This document shows, one piece after another, positions 26,663 through 37,038 of a stretch of 64,000 nucleotides of DNA. Below the pieces are notes generated by a model. That model worked only from the letters and a program-made list of their open reading frames with translations. It ran no database searches and was not told the DNA's origin. The first letter of the stretch is position 1; every line of letters starts with the position of its first letter. Position numbers and translations under genes: made by a program. The stretch is from contig CAVTIA010000011.1 of the NCBI GenBank assembly GCA_963734635.1, positions 248,001 to 312,000 on the forward strand, given 5' to 3'. Origin of the DNA: DATCJA01 sp963734635 (GTDB taxonomy: Bacteria; Acidobacteriota; Vicinamibacteria; Vicinamibacterales; UBA2999).

Positions 26663-28636
26663 AGCGGAGGTGCTGACGCGCCTGGCGCCGCGAAACACGG
26701 GAGCCCCAGAGGCTCGTACCGGCCGCTGGCCGCAATCCCTGCATGGGCGAGTACCCTCAGCGGCGGCGCGTCGCCGACGTCGATCTCGCCAACGTCGACG
26801 TAGTGATCTCGCAGATACGCTGTCAACCTGCTCGAAGACCGGTCGGTATTCCCGATCGTATGTTGCGCGATCTTCGGTCAGCACAATTGGCACCCGCGCC
26901 GCTTTGAGGCGCGCAACAACACGCGCCTCCTCGTCGGCGCCGCTGTAATACAGGGGCAGCAGCCACGCGTGCCCCCCTGCAAACGGCCGATCCGCAAAGT
27001 AATAGAGCTCCGGATACACCCCCAGTACGAACAGTCGATCGTCCGGTTCGGTGCAGGCTCGAACGTAGCCCGCGATCTTGAGTAAGCCTGGCTGTTCTCC
27101 CTCATCGACAAAAGCGCTGGGATGCCTTCCCAACGAACGCCACACGGCGCCCGCCCGCTGAGCAACCCCGGCGGGACCACTCGTGAATCCTGTGTCTCGC
27201 AGCGAGCGGGCCGTGTGCGCGAGTCCGTTGACGCTGAACACGCTGAGCGCAAGCCCGATAACGGCGCCGATCCAGAGGCACGCGCGCACGGCGCGACTCG
27301 CCGCAACAAGTGGTGCGTCCCGACCCATGACGCTGGCCATCAGCCATGCAAGGAGGATGGCGGAGGTGACGCCTACGTCTGGAATACGGATGTTCGTACT
27401 GCCTCGGCTCATGAATCCGGCGCTCAACATGACTGCCAGTCCGAGAAGGGGGCCGATATGCGCTGTTGATGACAAGACACGAGTCGCACCCGCAGCCTTT
27501 TGCAGCTTCATCAGCACCGCGGCTGCGATGAACGGCAGGGCCAGGAATGCGTAGTACAAGAAAGCGGTTGCGTTCTCGAGGGAGTCGAGCTGTGTTGCGA
27601 GGCCGATTGAATCCGTCGCAACAACGGCGAACTTGGCTCGATCGATGCCCGACGTGTCGTCGACCAGTGGATCCCGAACCAGCGCCTCGATATTCGACCG
27701 CGACACATTGACGAGGCGGTACTTCCACGTCGTTCCCTCGACCGCCGTTCCCTCGTGGAGCCCATATTGCTTCTCGCGATCGCGGCGCTGCTCATCAGAA
27801 ACGATTCGCCACCGCACGTTGACTGCAGCGGCACTCTCCTGCTGGAGACCTTCGATCGCCAGCAGCGGTCTCGAAGAATCGAAGGAAAAACGCGGAAACG
27901 AAAAGCTCGTGCGCTGAGCGTCGCGCTGCACGTAGATCGAGGCCAGGCGGAAGTACTCGCCGATGCCGCCGTTCAGCGCGAGGAACACGAGAAACGGCAC
28001 CACGAAGAGCGCCGCCGCCGTGCAGAGCCGAGCTGCCGCGGGCAGTACGTCGCGAATCGAACCTCGGTGCACAAACGCGATTGTCAACAGTGCAAGCGCG
28101 CCGAGATACACCAGGTGATCGTGTCTGAACAGGAAGCCGATTCCGACAAGCGCGCCCAGCGCAGCGAGACGCGCATGCGTCGGCCTGTCTACGTACGCCC
28201 ACGCCGCCGTAATGGCGGCGGCATACAGGACGAGCTTGGGATAGTTGTAGTGGCGCGGGTCGAGTGCGATCTGGATCGCGACGGCAACCAGGGCCGCCAG
28301 CAGCGACCCCGCCGCGCGCCACGCCAGAAGGAACGTGAGAACCGCAGCGACCGACAGCATGCTGATCGTCAGCAGCGCCTGCGATCGAAGGTTGTAGCCG
28401 CCGACCCACTGCGCTCCTGCAGACACATAGTCCGTCAGAAACCATCCAGGATCGTTGAAGTCGCGAAACGGCAGATCGCCAGCCTGAATCTGACGCGCGC
28501 GGGCGAGATAGCCGAATTCGTCGTTGCTGAATCCGCCAAGCGAACCGCCCAGCGAGTCGAAGCGATACAGAAACGCAATCAGAAAGACGCCACAGCAAAG
28601 CGCCACGTACGCCATTCTTCGGCGAACTGTCGGCAT
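26659..28636 (-). CDS. GT39/ArnT-like membrane glycosyltransferase (frameshift near C-terminus)
   Basis: About 658 residues after correcting one base. Polytopic membrane protein of the PMT/ArnT type, using polyprenyl-phosphate sugars on the periplasmic side: one N-terminal helix, then the catalytic acidic pair in SNDEFGYLARAR, DFNDPGWF, and about ten more membrane segments. A soluble tail follows. At about 26820 the frame shifts: GTTGACAGCGTATCTG reads VDSVSARS as given, but VDAYLRDHYVDVGEI and on to a TGA at 26659 if one base is dropped. That stop overlaps the next ATG as ATGA. Start ATG 28636 overlaps the epimerase stop as TGATG. Confidence 0.8.
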
Positions 28637-29785
28637 CACCGCGCAGCGGTGCCCTGCACGAGAAGACCCTTGTCCTGCAATTCCTGCAGCGCGCGGTCGA
28701 AGAAATCTTCGGCGACACCCGGCGTGGCTCGTCGCCCATTCGATGAGCTCGTCGAAGCCCTGCTCGAGCGTCACCTTCGGTTGGAATCCGAGGGTGTCCC
28801 GCGCCCGATCGATGTCCGCCGTGTTGTGCCGAATGTCGAATTTGCGCCCGGTGAGCGTCACGTGCGGCTCGATCGACTTTCCGACGAGGCGCGACAGCAG
28901 TCTGGCTATTTCGAGAATCGTGATTGCCTGCCCGGCGCCGACGTTGACAGGCAGAAAGTCCGCGCCTGACGATTCAATCATCAGCGTGAGACAGTCCACG
29001 ACGTCATGGATCGACACGAAGTCACGAAGCTGCCCGCCGTCTTCGAACACAACCGGCTGCTTGTCGTTCAGCAGGCGGCTCAGCCAGATCGCTGCGACAC
29101 CAGCGTAGGGGTTGCTGAGGCTTTGCCGGGGGCCGTACACGTTGAAGAAGCGCGGCGCAACTGCCGGTATCCCGTACGTCTTGCCGATGAGCAGCACCAT
29201 CTCTTCCTGGTGGTACTTCGTCATCGAATAGATGTTGTCGCGATAAAGGGGCTTGTCCTCTGCTGTCGGAATCGACGCCACGTGCTGCCCGCACTGAGGG
29301 CAATGCTGCTCCCAGTCCCGTTTCGCCAGCTGCTCGGCCGATCGGATTCCCGGAGCAACTGGCCCGCAACGGGCGCAGCGATATGCGCCTTCTCCGTAAA
29401 CACCGATGGACGATGCAACCAGCACTTTCTCGACGTGGTGGCGCGTGTTGACGAGGATGTCGAGCAGGAGCGCGGTGCCACGCGTGTTGACATCGACGTA
29501 CCGATCGACCTGGTACATGCTCTGCCCCACGCTGACAGCCGCGCCGAAATGGACGACGGCGTCGGAGGCCAACACCAGGGGTTCAAACCGGGCGCGATCC
29601 CGGACGTCCCCCCGGACGTATTTCGCGCTCGGGTTCGCGTACGACGGCCAGGTGCCGCTCCGATGCACCTGCGGCTCGAGATTGTCGAGAACGGTGACGT
29701 CGTAGCCCCGCAGCACGAGGCGATCGACGAGATGCGATCCGATATATCCCGCTCCGCCCGTTACCAGAATCGATCGAATGGCCAT
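28636..29785 (-). CDS. NAD-dependent sugar epimerase with cysteine-pair insertion (frameshift at C-terminus)
   Basis: About 382 residues after one correction. Extended SDR: ILVTGGAGYIGSHLVDRL, VVHFGAAVSVGQS, SSIGVYGEG, and the Y-x-x-x-K in YSMTKYHQEEM. Between these lies an insertion with two C-x2-C pairs (CARCGPV and CPQCGQH), a putative zinc knuckle known from some dTDP-rhamnose 4-epimerase-like SDRs. The last 26 codons are out of frame: at about 28717 GCCGGGTGTCGCC should lose one base, giving AGVAEDFFDRALQELQDKG and a TGA at 28636 that overlaps the next start. Likely acts on an NDP-sugar; identity unknown. Confidence 0.82.
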
Positions 29786-29801
29786 CGTGCGTTCGCCCTG
29801 T

Positions 29802-31014
29802 TCAGGATGCTCTCACCAGCGCCGTCGTCACGTCGCGCAGCGCCGAGATGTTCAAGGTGGAGAACCGCGCCGCGCCGGTCCGCCGGTAGGCGTACCGTGC
29901 CGCATACAGATGCGCAGTCAGATAACGATCGTCTTCGTACACCGCGAGCGTATCTACGCCGAGAAAAGGCGCCAGCCACGCCAGACCGCCACACGTGCCG
30001 ATGAACTGCCGGGCGCCGGCTATCACGCGGGTCTGCACGCCGAGATTGGTCTTCGGATCGAGCGCCGGCCGAAGCGTCGTCACACCCGCGATTTCATCGA
30101 AGCCATAGTCCCGGTGCTCGTCGGTGCTCCAGGCCGTGTCGAGCATCACGACCGGCGTGCGCAGTGAAACGCGCTCAACGAGGTCGCGAACGAGCGCTCT
30201 ATTCATCTCCGTGTCCGGAAGCGCCGGGCCGCTATAAAACTTCATCGCCACATACTCACGTGGAAGCGACAGCTCGCCGGCAACGCCCGCAGTCCGGGGA
30301 TATCGAAAATCGGTGTGGCGGAACAGAAAGTGACGGGAGCGATCACCGTACCAAAATGACCTGAATAGCTGATACATGAGGCCCGGATGCCACACGCCCG
30401 CGCCCTCAATGCCGAGCCGGCGGGTGGCCTGCGCAATCAGCTCGCGATCGAAATTCGACGGTGCGAGCTGCTTCTGGTCGCCTTGCTCTCGACGTGCGGT
30501 CGTGTGCGCTGCAAATTCTGCCGGCTCGACCAGATCGAAGATTTCGACGTATGTGCGTGCGATGCCCTCGTACCACGCCGCCGTGCCGCCCCTGGACAGC
30601 GCCACCATGCGTTCGGGACCGAGCGCGTAACGGTCCATGGCCCACCGAAGAAACGGAAGCCAATACAGCACTTCGTAGCCGACCTCTGACGTCCACGGTC
30701 CAACGATAACGGTCCGCTGTCCTGACGCGGCACGACCAAGCAGCTGCTTGACCGACCGCTCCGATCGATACGGCCTGACGACGTGATCGTCGAATCGCGC
30801 CACCCGTTTGCCGGCCCGGTCGACTGCGGCACGTCCGCGGTGCATCTGCGCTCGGGCGATCGCGGGCGCTGTGCGCACGACTTCGGCCGAGCGTCTCGTC
30901 TTTGCGTCCAGCTCGCTCAACCATGCGCGCAAACGTTCGTCCGTGGCGTTGAAACCGCCGGAGACGCACGCCGGCGAGATTCATCAGGGCGCGCCAGACA
31001 TTCGGAATGCGCAT
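29802..31014 (-). CDS. Family B protein (copy 1), putative GT-B glycosyltransferase; N-terminal frameshift
   Basis: About 403 residues after correction. The family-defining block is VGPWTSEVGYEVLYWLPFLRW, followed by ALSRGGTAAWYEG; then WHPGLMYQLF, MKFYSGPALPD, MLDTAWSTDEHRDYG and TRVIAGARQFIGTCGGLAWLAP. The late glycine-rich loop and fixed Asn/Gln-containing strand recall the donor site of GT-B inverting transferases such as GT9 or GT23, so glycosyl transfer is inferred. True start is probably ATG 31014 (MRIPNVWRALMNLAGVR), overlapping the copy 2 stop as TGATG; one extra base near 30945 (CACGGACGAACG) separates it from the main frame that otherwise begins at TTG 30932. Confidence 0.6.
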
Positions 31015-32055
31015 CACGACCGCGACATCAGTGCCGGCGACGCTGCCGCGCCGATTGCCAGGCCCGCGTCGAGAATGCCCGTCAGATCCAACGGCGAGAA
31101 CGGGGCGGCACCAACGCGCCCGTAGACACGGCGTGCCACGTGGAGATGCGCATGCAGAAAGGGACGCATCGGTAAAGAGCGGAAGAGTCGGCACGCCCAG
31201 CAGGGGCGCGAGCCAGGCGAGACTTCCGCACGTGCCGACATAGAGCCGCGCACCGGCGACGATCCGCGTTTGCACGGCCAGATTGGTCCGTGCGTCGAAG
31301 CGGCCGCTGAGGCTCACACCTCGCGCGCTGCCGACGGCGTAGTCGGCGTGATCGTCGACGCCCAAACCCGTGTCGAGATGGACGACCGGCAGCCGTGCGC
31401 TCAGACCGTCCAGGAGCGCGTCCACCTGCGCACGTACCGCGGGCGACTCGGGCAACGAACGGGCCGAATACAGTTTCACGGCGGCATAGCCTTCGGGCAA
31501 CGGTTGCGGCGGCTCCACGTCGGGCGCCGTCATGCGCGCAAATCGGGTGTGACGTTCGACGAAGCCGAGCGTTTCGTGACCCGACCAGAACGGCGCAAAC
31601 CACCGAAACATCAACGAGGGGTGCAGGATCTTCGTGGATGCAGGGAGCTGCAACGTCTTCGAGGCGTAGTCCGCGATCTCTCGATCGAGATCCGACAGCT
31701 GATGCTGCTTGAGGCTGCCGGCCATCGCGTTGGCGCGCAGCTGCTCCGGTTGCACATGGTCAAAGATTTCGACATATCGCGACGCGATCCTGTCGTACCA
31801 ACTCGACGTTCCCCCACGTGAAACAGCAACGATCCGTTCACGAGGGATGCGGTACGCTTCCATCACCCATCGCAGAAACGGAATCCAGTAGAGCACCTCG
31901 TAGCCGACTTCGGAGCACCACGGGCCAGCGATGATCGCGTCGGCATCCGCGACCTGCTCGAGGTCGCGCTCGACGTGCCACTGCCGCCGCCATACCCTCG
32001 ACTGCTCACGAATCTGACGCGAATGTGAACGCCAGCGCGCGACTACCCGCCTCAC
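31014..32055 (-). CDS. Family B protein (copy 2), putative GT-B glycosyltransferase; C-terminal frameshift
   Basis: About 346 residues after correction. Shares the family block GPWCSEVGYEVLYWIPFLRW and AVSRGGTSSWYDR, HPSLMFRWF, VKLYSARSLPE, HLDTGLGVDDHADY and TRIVAGARLYVGTCGSLAWLAP. The last ~50 codons leave the frame at about 31170 (coding ACCGATGCGTCCC): read in the +1 frame they give PFLHAHLHVARRVYGRVGAA, matching the tail of copy 1 (YLTAHLYAARYAYRRTGAA), and end at TGA 31014. Uncorrected, the frame runs on for 200 meaningless residues. ATG 32055 overlaps copy 3's stop as ATGA. Confidence 0.6.
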
Positions 32056-33121
32056 CGGCCTCTTTCCTCTGGGACAGCGACGACATCGAGCAGCCGGGCA
32101 TGGTTGCGGGACTGAAGAACGTCGCGCATCAGATCGAGGTGGCGAGTTGAAAAGGACTTCGCCTCGCTGTAGTAGCTCAACGCAGGGATTCCGCAGAGCG
32201 GCGCGAGGTATGCGAAGCCGCCATACGTTCCGACAAAGCGCTTCGCACCGGCAACGATGGCAGACTGCACCATGAGATTGCTTTGCGGCGAGAGCAAATG
32301 CTGGATGTCGTGCATGGCCGCGACGTCAGGCTCGCACGGCGCATGATCGTCGAGCGCCACACCGGTGGACAGCGAGATTACCGGCCCTTCGTCAGCCAGG
32401 CAACGAATCGTGCGGTCGACGAAGGCACGGTTCTGAGGAGTGTTGCGGAAACAGTCGTTGAAATAAAACTTGACGGCCGTGTAGTTGGCCGGTAACGACA
32501 CGGTCTAATGAGGGCGGGGCGATCGGACTGAAGTCTGCGTACTGATGGATCCACGCGATCGGCCGATGTCCCCACCAGTACGGCGCAAAGAGTCGGTACA
32601 TCGTGGATGGATGGAGCACCGCGACATCCGTCTGCTCACGCTCACGCACGAGCGCCACGATCTCCTCGTCGAGAGGCGTCCATGCAACCTGTTTCTGTTC
32701 TCCGAGGTGTTCCGTCCTGTCCGCGTTCTTCCGGCGGAACTCGTCTTGCGACATGAACGCCAGTGCATCGTGCGACCGGTCGACGAAAGCCGCGTACCAC
32801 GCCGACGCGCCTCCCCGGGAAACGGCAATCACACGATCTCGGGGAATGGCGTACTGCCTGCAAAACCAGCTCAGAAATGGAATCCAGTAAAGCAGCTCGA
32901 ACCCGACCTCGCCGAGCCACGGCCCGAGCAGAATCGGGCGCCCGTCGCGAGCGAGCTGCTCGAGATGCCGCTCGACCAGTGACGCTCTCCGCCGGGCAAC
33001 CATGCGAGCGGCCGCGCCGCGGACAGGCGCCGGAAGGAAACGACGGAGTCGCGTTGCAGCCGATGAGTGATGACCGTTTCGTGTCACTGCACGCACGCCA
33101 TCACCCCCGCCCTCTGCTCAT
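32052..33121 (-). pseudogene. Family B protein (copy 3), putative GT-B glycosyltransferase; two frameshifts
   Basis: About 355 residues after correction. N-terminal part has LGPWLGEVGFELLYWIPFLSW and AVSRGGASAWYAA; C-terminal part has VKFYFNDCFRNT, SLSTGVALDDHAP and QSAIVAGAKRFVGTYGGFAYLAP. The halves are in different frames, switching at about 32504 (TTAGACCGTGTCG; one base removed gives PSLDVSLPANYTAVKFYF). The start also needs a correction: ATG 33121 overlaps copy 4's stop as ATGA but meets a stop after a G-run (GGGCGGGGG); one G fewer joins MSRGRGDGVRAVTR to the body. Uncorrected, GTG 33096 would be the start. Confidence 0.6.
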
Positions 33122-34240
33122 TGTGGTCTGCTCGCGGCGACCATCGACTCGCTCGCCTCCATCAGATCGAGGTCCATCACTCCCCTGAGATCGAGCGTAT
33201 CGAACCGGGCCGCACCGTTCTGGCGGTACACGTGCGTGGCGAAGAAAATGTGCGACGCAAGAAACCGATCGTTCGCATAGACCGCTACCGTGTCGATGCC
33301 GAGCATGGGCGCGAGCCAGGCCAGGCTGCCACACGTTCCGATGAAGCCCCGCGATCCGGAAATCACTGCGGTCTGCATGTCGAGGTTCGTCCGCGGATCG
33401 ACCTGAGTGCGGACGCTGAACACGTTCGAGAGACCATGGAAGAGATAGTCCTCGTGCTCGTCTGTCTTGAGGCCGGTGTCGAGGACAACGACAGGCATAC
33501 GGCGGGCGACCACGCTAATCAAGTCACGAAGCGCACGCCGGTGGTCGGCTGAGTCAGGCAGTGCCGTCCCTGTATAGAACTTCGCCGCCACGTATCGCTC
33601 TGGCAGCAGCACACCAGCCGGACGCGACATCTTGAGGAGACGATGGCGCGTGTGCGACATGACGAGATCGAGAGGTCGATTCCCCAACCAGAACTGATTG
33701 AAAAGGCGGTACATGAGCTGTGGGTGGCAGACGGCAGCGTCGTCAGCCCCTGCACTGCGGCGCACCATCTGCAGGATCTCGTCATCCAACGGCCCGTGCA
33801 AAGTCTGCTTTTGTCCGCCGGACTCATCGACATCCCGGCGTTCGGCGTTCCGCCGGCCAAACGTTTCGGGATCGAGGTGATCGAAGATGTCGACATAAGC
33901 GCCTGCGACGTCGGCATACCAGGACGAGGCGCCTCCGCGCGAGACGGCAATTACCCGCTCTCGATCGACACGGTAGCGATCCTCGAACCATCGCAGGAAC
34001 GGAATCCAGTACAGCACCTCGAATCCGACTTCCGATAACCAGGGCCCGGCAACGATCGGGTGACGTCCGCGCGCCAGAAACGGCCAGCTCGCGCTCGATG
34101 CGCCATTCGTCCCGGAACATCGTCCACTGCTCTCGCACGCGGGCACGGCGTGCGACATGCGCGGAGCGCCTGGTGAGCGCCGATCCACGTCGCCACGCCT
34201 TGGCGGCCAGGTTGCGCGCCGCTATGAGCGGATGTGTCAT
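33118..34240 (-). CDS. Family B protein (copy 4), putative GT-B glycosyltransferase; N-terminal frameshift
   Basis: About 373 residues after correction. Core: AGPWLSEVGFEVLYWIPFLRW, AVSRGGASSWYAD, CHPQLMYRLFNQFW, AKFYTGTALPD, VLDTGLKTDEHEDY, TAVISGSRGFIGTCGSLAWLAP. The N-terminal ~50 codons start at ATG 34240 (MTHPLIAARNLAAKAWRRG), which overlaps the NeuA copy 2 stop as ATGA, and end with WRIERELA; one extra base near 34082 (CTGGCCGTTTCTG) shifts into FLARGRHPIVAGPW. Copy 3 has the parallel run VERHLEQLARDGRPILLGPW, which supports the join. The basic N-terminal helix may bind membrane. Function inferred only. Confidence 0.6.
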
Positions 34241-34952
34241 CCGAGCGATGGCTCAACGCTTGGCATCCGTCGTTCGGCTTCGTCCCAGTCTTCCGGAGTA
34301 TCGATCGTGAGCGACTCGCGAGCTGGCAGCACGAGTGGCCGGCAGTTGCGGCCGTAGATCGTGCGCGTCTCTCGAAGCGTCCGAAGCCAGAACGCATAGA
34401 CGGTACCGTCCCGCTCGAACGCGGGCCGTGCATCCTGTCGTCTCGACACGTTCGCGCCCTCGCGGCAGAAACGGAACCAGCCGACCTTCCTCGATCCGCA
34501 TCACATAGTCCGGAGACAGATGTCTGGGCAGCTGTACGACGGTGACGACGGAATCGGCGGCCGAGTCGCGAAGTTCTTGAACAGCATTTCGTATGTGGTC
34601 CGGCCGTTCGGAGCGGCGACGTCGGCTGCAAGAGCACGACGATCTCAGGCTGCCAACCCTGTTGTTCCAGAAAGTCGACAGCGTGTTCGATGACGGGCAG
34701 CATCGGCGTGTCATCGCGCGCGAGCTCGGCCGGCCGCATGAACGGCACCTCTATGCCGACGCGACGCCCTTCGGCGGCGATCCGTTCCGAGTCAGTGGAC
34801 AGGACCGCGCGGTCGATTACGCCTGATGCAGAGGCGGCGCGTGCCGCATATTCGAGCAGCGTATGGCCGCGCAGAGGCCGTATGTTCTTGTCGCGGATGC
34901 CTTTCGACCCTCCGCGCGCAGGAATGAGCGCAAGAACGCCGCTCGTCGTCAC
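34237..34952 (-). pseudogene. CMP-sugar synthetase (NeuA-like, copy 2), two frameshifts
   Basis: About 237 residues after correction. N-terminus ALIPARGGSKGIRDKNIRPL, VLSTDSERIAAEG and VVLLQPTSPLRTA are in the first frame; DHIRNAVQELRDSAADSVVTVVQ and RLVPFLPRGRE in the second; SRRQDARPAFERDGTVYAF and LTIDTPEDWDEAE in the third. Switches are near 34600 (ACGGCCGGACCAC) and 34450 (GGGCGCGAACGTGTCGAG), each explained by one extra base. All catalytic segments of acylneuraminate cytidylyltransferases are then present. Start ATG 34952 overlaps the methyltransferase stop (ATGA); the stop overlaps copy 4 of family B likewise. Confidence 0.85.
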
Positions 34953-35875
34953 GGATGCGGTGCGTTTTGCAGAAATCGCACCTCGCGCAGAAGCTCACGT
35001 ACCGATTCCTGCGGCGGAAGCGCCGCGGCATCGGGTAGCACAGGCTGCCCGATGTAGCTCACGTGCAGGTGATCGGCAGCATAGTCGGCTCGAACGATAT
35101 CGAACCCTGCCCCTTTCAAATACGCAGTGGCAGTTGCCTCGGTCAGATAGTACGGATGGTCGATCTTGACTGCCTCTTCAACCGACCAGTTGCGCAGACA
35201 GGCCGCACGAAAATCGACGATATCGACGAACAGCAATCCCTCTGGGGTCAGCAGCTCGCGCACGCGGCGGAGTGTTCCGGTGATGTCGAGCAGGTGATCG
35301 ACGGTCTGACAGAGCATCACCATATCGAAGCGCCGTTCGCCTAAATCGATCCGCTCGATCAACCCTTCAATCGTCTCCAGCCCGAACGCCTGTGCCTCCG
35401 CTGTCTCGAGCGGAGCGGGATCGACAACGGTCGCACGCAGCTTGAAACGCTGAGCAAACGCGTGGGCCACGACGCCTGTAGACCCGCCAATGTCCAGCAG
35501 TGTTCTGTAGCCACGTCCTGCGAGCACCGGTTCGAGCAGATCACCGCGCTCGGCCGCGTACTCCCGCTGCTCATCCTGGATCGTGCGCGCGTCGATCAGG
35601 CGGCCATGGTACGCGCTGACGAGGGGACGATAGATGCGCTGATAAAACCTGCCGTATGCGTCGGCGGTCATGACCGGGTCAAGAAACACCAGACCGCAGC
35701 CACCGCAGCACGCGGCCGCCGCCGGGTATCCATATCGGTCGCGGTGCGTAAGCCCCACGAATGCGGATCCACCGCACAAGTTGCAGGTTTCGACCCACGC
35801 CTTCGGTTGCGCATCGTAATCGAACGCGAGCGCCGCGATCCGCTCGGAACGTGTGTTGGACCCGACGGTGGTCAT
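34949..35875 (-). CDS. Zinc-knuckle SAM-dependent methyltransferase
   Basis: 308 residues. N-terminal cysteine pairs CNLCGG and CCGGCGLVFLDP form the putative zinc-binding domain seen in C-methyltransferases of sugar pathways (Methyltransf_13-type) and related enzymes. SAM motif LLDIGGSTGVVAHAF, acidic VVDPAP, MVMLCQTVDHLLD and the post-motif LLTPEGLLFVDIVD follow. It lacks the long C-terminal domain of TylC3-type C-methyltransferases, so O- or N-methylation or another SAM reaction is also possible. ATG 35875 overlaps the NeuC-like stop as TGATG. Confidence 0.8.
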   Translation of the reverse strand: MTTVGSNTRSERIAALAFDYDAQPKAWVETCNLCGGSAFVGLTHRDRYGYPAAAACCGGCGLVFLDPVMTADAYGRFYQRIYRPLVSAYHGRLIDARTIQDEQREYAAERGDLLEPVLAGRGYRTLLDIGGSTGVVAHAFAQRFKLRATVVDPAPLETAEAQAFGLETIEGLIERIDLGERRFDMVMLCQTVDHLLDITGTLRRVRELLTPEGLLFVDIVDFRAACLRNWSVEEAVKIDHPYYLTEATATAYLKGAGFDIVRADYAADHLHVSYIGQPVLPDAAALPPQESVRELLREVRFLQNAPHP

Positions 35876-37032
35876 CAGTACGTGAGCTGCTTGTCGATTC
35901 GGAGGTCGGCCTGGGCAATCGCGTCCGCAATGCGCTCGCCGGCGCGGCCATCGCCGTAAAGATGATCGGCGGCGGGCCGGCTACGCCGACCGTGCTCGCG
36001 AATGGCGCCGGCAATCGCCGCGCGATCGTGGTCGACGTCGATGACGTTCCGGCCGCGTTCCCTCCCGCGCTGCCGTGTTCCGATGTTTACGGCGGGCACG
36101 CCGAGGAACGAGCACTCGCGAATGGCGACGCTCGAGTTGCCCACAATGGCCGACGCACCACAGAGCAGCCGAAGGAAGTCCTCGGGCAGCATGTTCCGGA
36201 AGAAGTGAAAGTTCGGTGCCTTCTCCTTCTCGCGGAACACGCGAATCCCTTTCGACGTGCCGTCCGAGCCGGCGTCGACGTTGGGCCAGAACCAGAGCAC
36301 CGGAATACCGACGTCCTTGACCGCGTACAGCGTCTCGTCCACCTGTTGCCGTGCCTCCTCGTATTCGGTGGTGACCGGATGCTGCATCACCACCAGATAG
36401 CCCTTCGAGAGGTCTTCGCGAGGGCCAACGCCGCCGTAGCGCGCGAACGGGTCGAAGTCGAGGTCCGGCTTCGCCGCGACGTCTGCCGCGATGTCGATCG
36501 ACGGACACCCGGTCAGCACGACAGACTCAGGAACTTCGCCGAGGCGGATGACGCGCTCTCTCGCAAGCGCAGTGGACACCAGGTGCAGGTTCGCGAGCTT
36601 GGTAACCGCATGCCGCACCTTTTCGTCGATCGATCCGGTCACCTCTCCACCCTGCACATGCACCACGGGGATATTCATGTACGCCGCCGCCACCGCGGTC
36701 GCAAGCGTCTCGTAGCGATCAGCCACTGTGACCACTGCGTCCGGCTCCAGGTTGTCGAACACAGTGGCGAGCTCTACCAACCCTAGACCGGTGGACTTCG
36801 CCGATGTGACGAGGTTTTCACCTTCGAGCACCATGTACACGCGAGCTTTCGGCGTAAACCCATCGTGCTCGATCGCCTGGATCGCGCCTCCATACCGTTC
36901 GAGCAGTGCCGAGGCAGCGACGACGAGCTGAAGCTCGAGATCGGGATGCGCCTGAATGGCCCGAAGCGCCGAGCGAATGCGCGAATAGCTCGGGCGCGCG
37001 GTGACGAGCACGCAGATGCGGCGTTTTCTCAT
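35875..37032 (-). CDS. UDP-GlcNAc 2-epimerase, hydrolysing (NeuC/LegG-like, copy 1)
   Basis: 385 residues. Converts a UDP-N-acetylhexosamine to the free 2-epimer (for example ManNAc) and UDP, feeding nonulosonic acid synthesis. GT-B-like fold with N-terminal CVLVTARPSYSRIRS, MVLEGEN, VVTVADRYETLATA, HVQGGEVTGSIDEKVRHAVTKLA, MQHPVTTEYEEA, WPNVDAGSD, and GNSSVAIRECSFLGVPAVNIGTRQRGRERG near the C-terminus. These match NeuC rather than the non-hydrolysing WecB group. It starts 6 bp after the NeuB copy 2 stop, so the two probably supply consecutive steps. Confidence 0.9.
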   Translation of the reverse strand: MRKRRICVLVTARPSYSRIRSALRAIQAHPDLELQLVVAASALLERYGGAIQAIEHDGFTPKARVYMVLEGENLVTSAKSTGLGLVELATVFDNLEPDAVVTVADRYETLATAVAAAYMNIPVVHVQGGEVTGSIDEKVRHAVTKLANLHLVSTALARERVIRLGEVPESVVLTGCPSIDIAADVAAKPDLDFDPFARYGGVGPREDLSKGYLVVMQHPVTTEYEEARQQVDETLYAVKDVGIPVLWFWPNVDAGSDGTSKGIRVFREKEKAPNFHFFRNMLPEDFLRLLCGASAIVGNSSVAIRECSFLGVPAVNIGTRQRGRERGRNVIDVDHDRAAIAGAIREHGRRSRPAADHLYGDGRAGERIADAIAQADLRIDKQLTY

Positions 37033-37038
37033 TCGATG

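Noticed and set aside
27755..28969. Long plus-strand frame of 404 codons (and many like it)
   Set aside because: It is antisense to the epimerase and ArnT-like genes, rich in Arg/His/Gln as expected of high-GC shadow frames, and has no motif.
26213..29785. A single 1190-residue frame joining epimerase, ArnT-like transferase and nucleotidyltransferase
   Set aside because: It arises from two extra bases near 28717 and 26820. Removing them gives three proteins with natural C-termini whose stops overlap the next starts at 28636 and 26659.
30406..31160. C-terminal extension of family B copy 2 beyond 31014
   Set aside because: After the frameshift near 31170 the continued frame is a shadow of copy 1 with no family resemblance; the +1 frame gives the expected tail ending at 31014.
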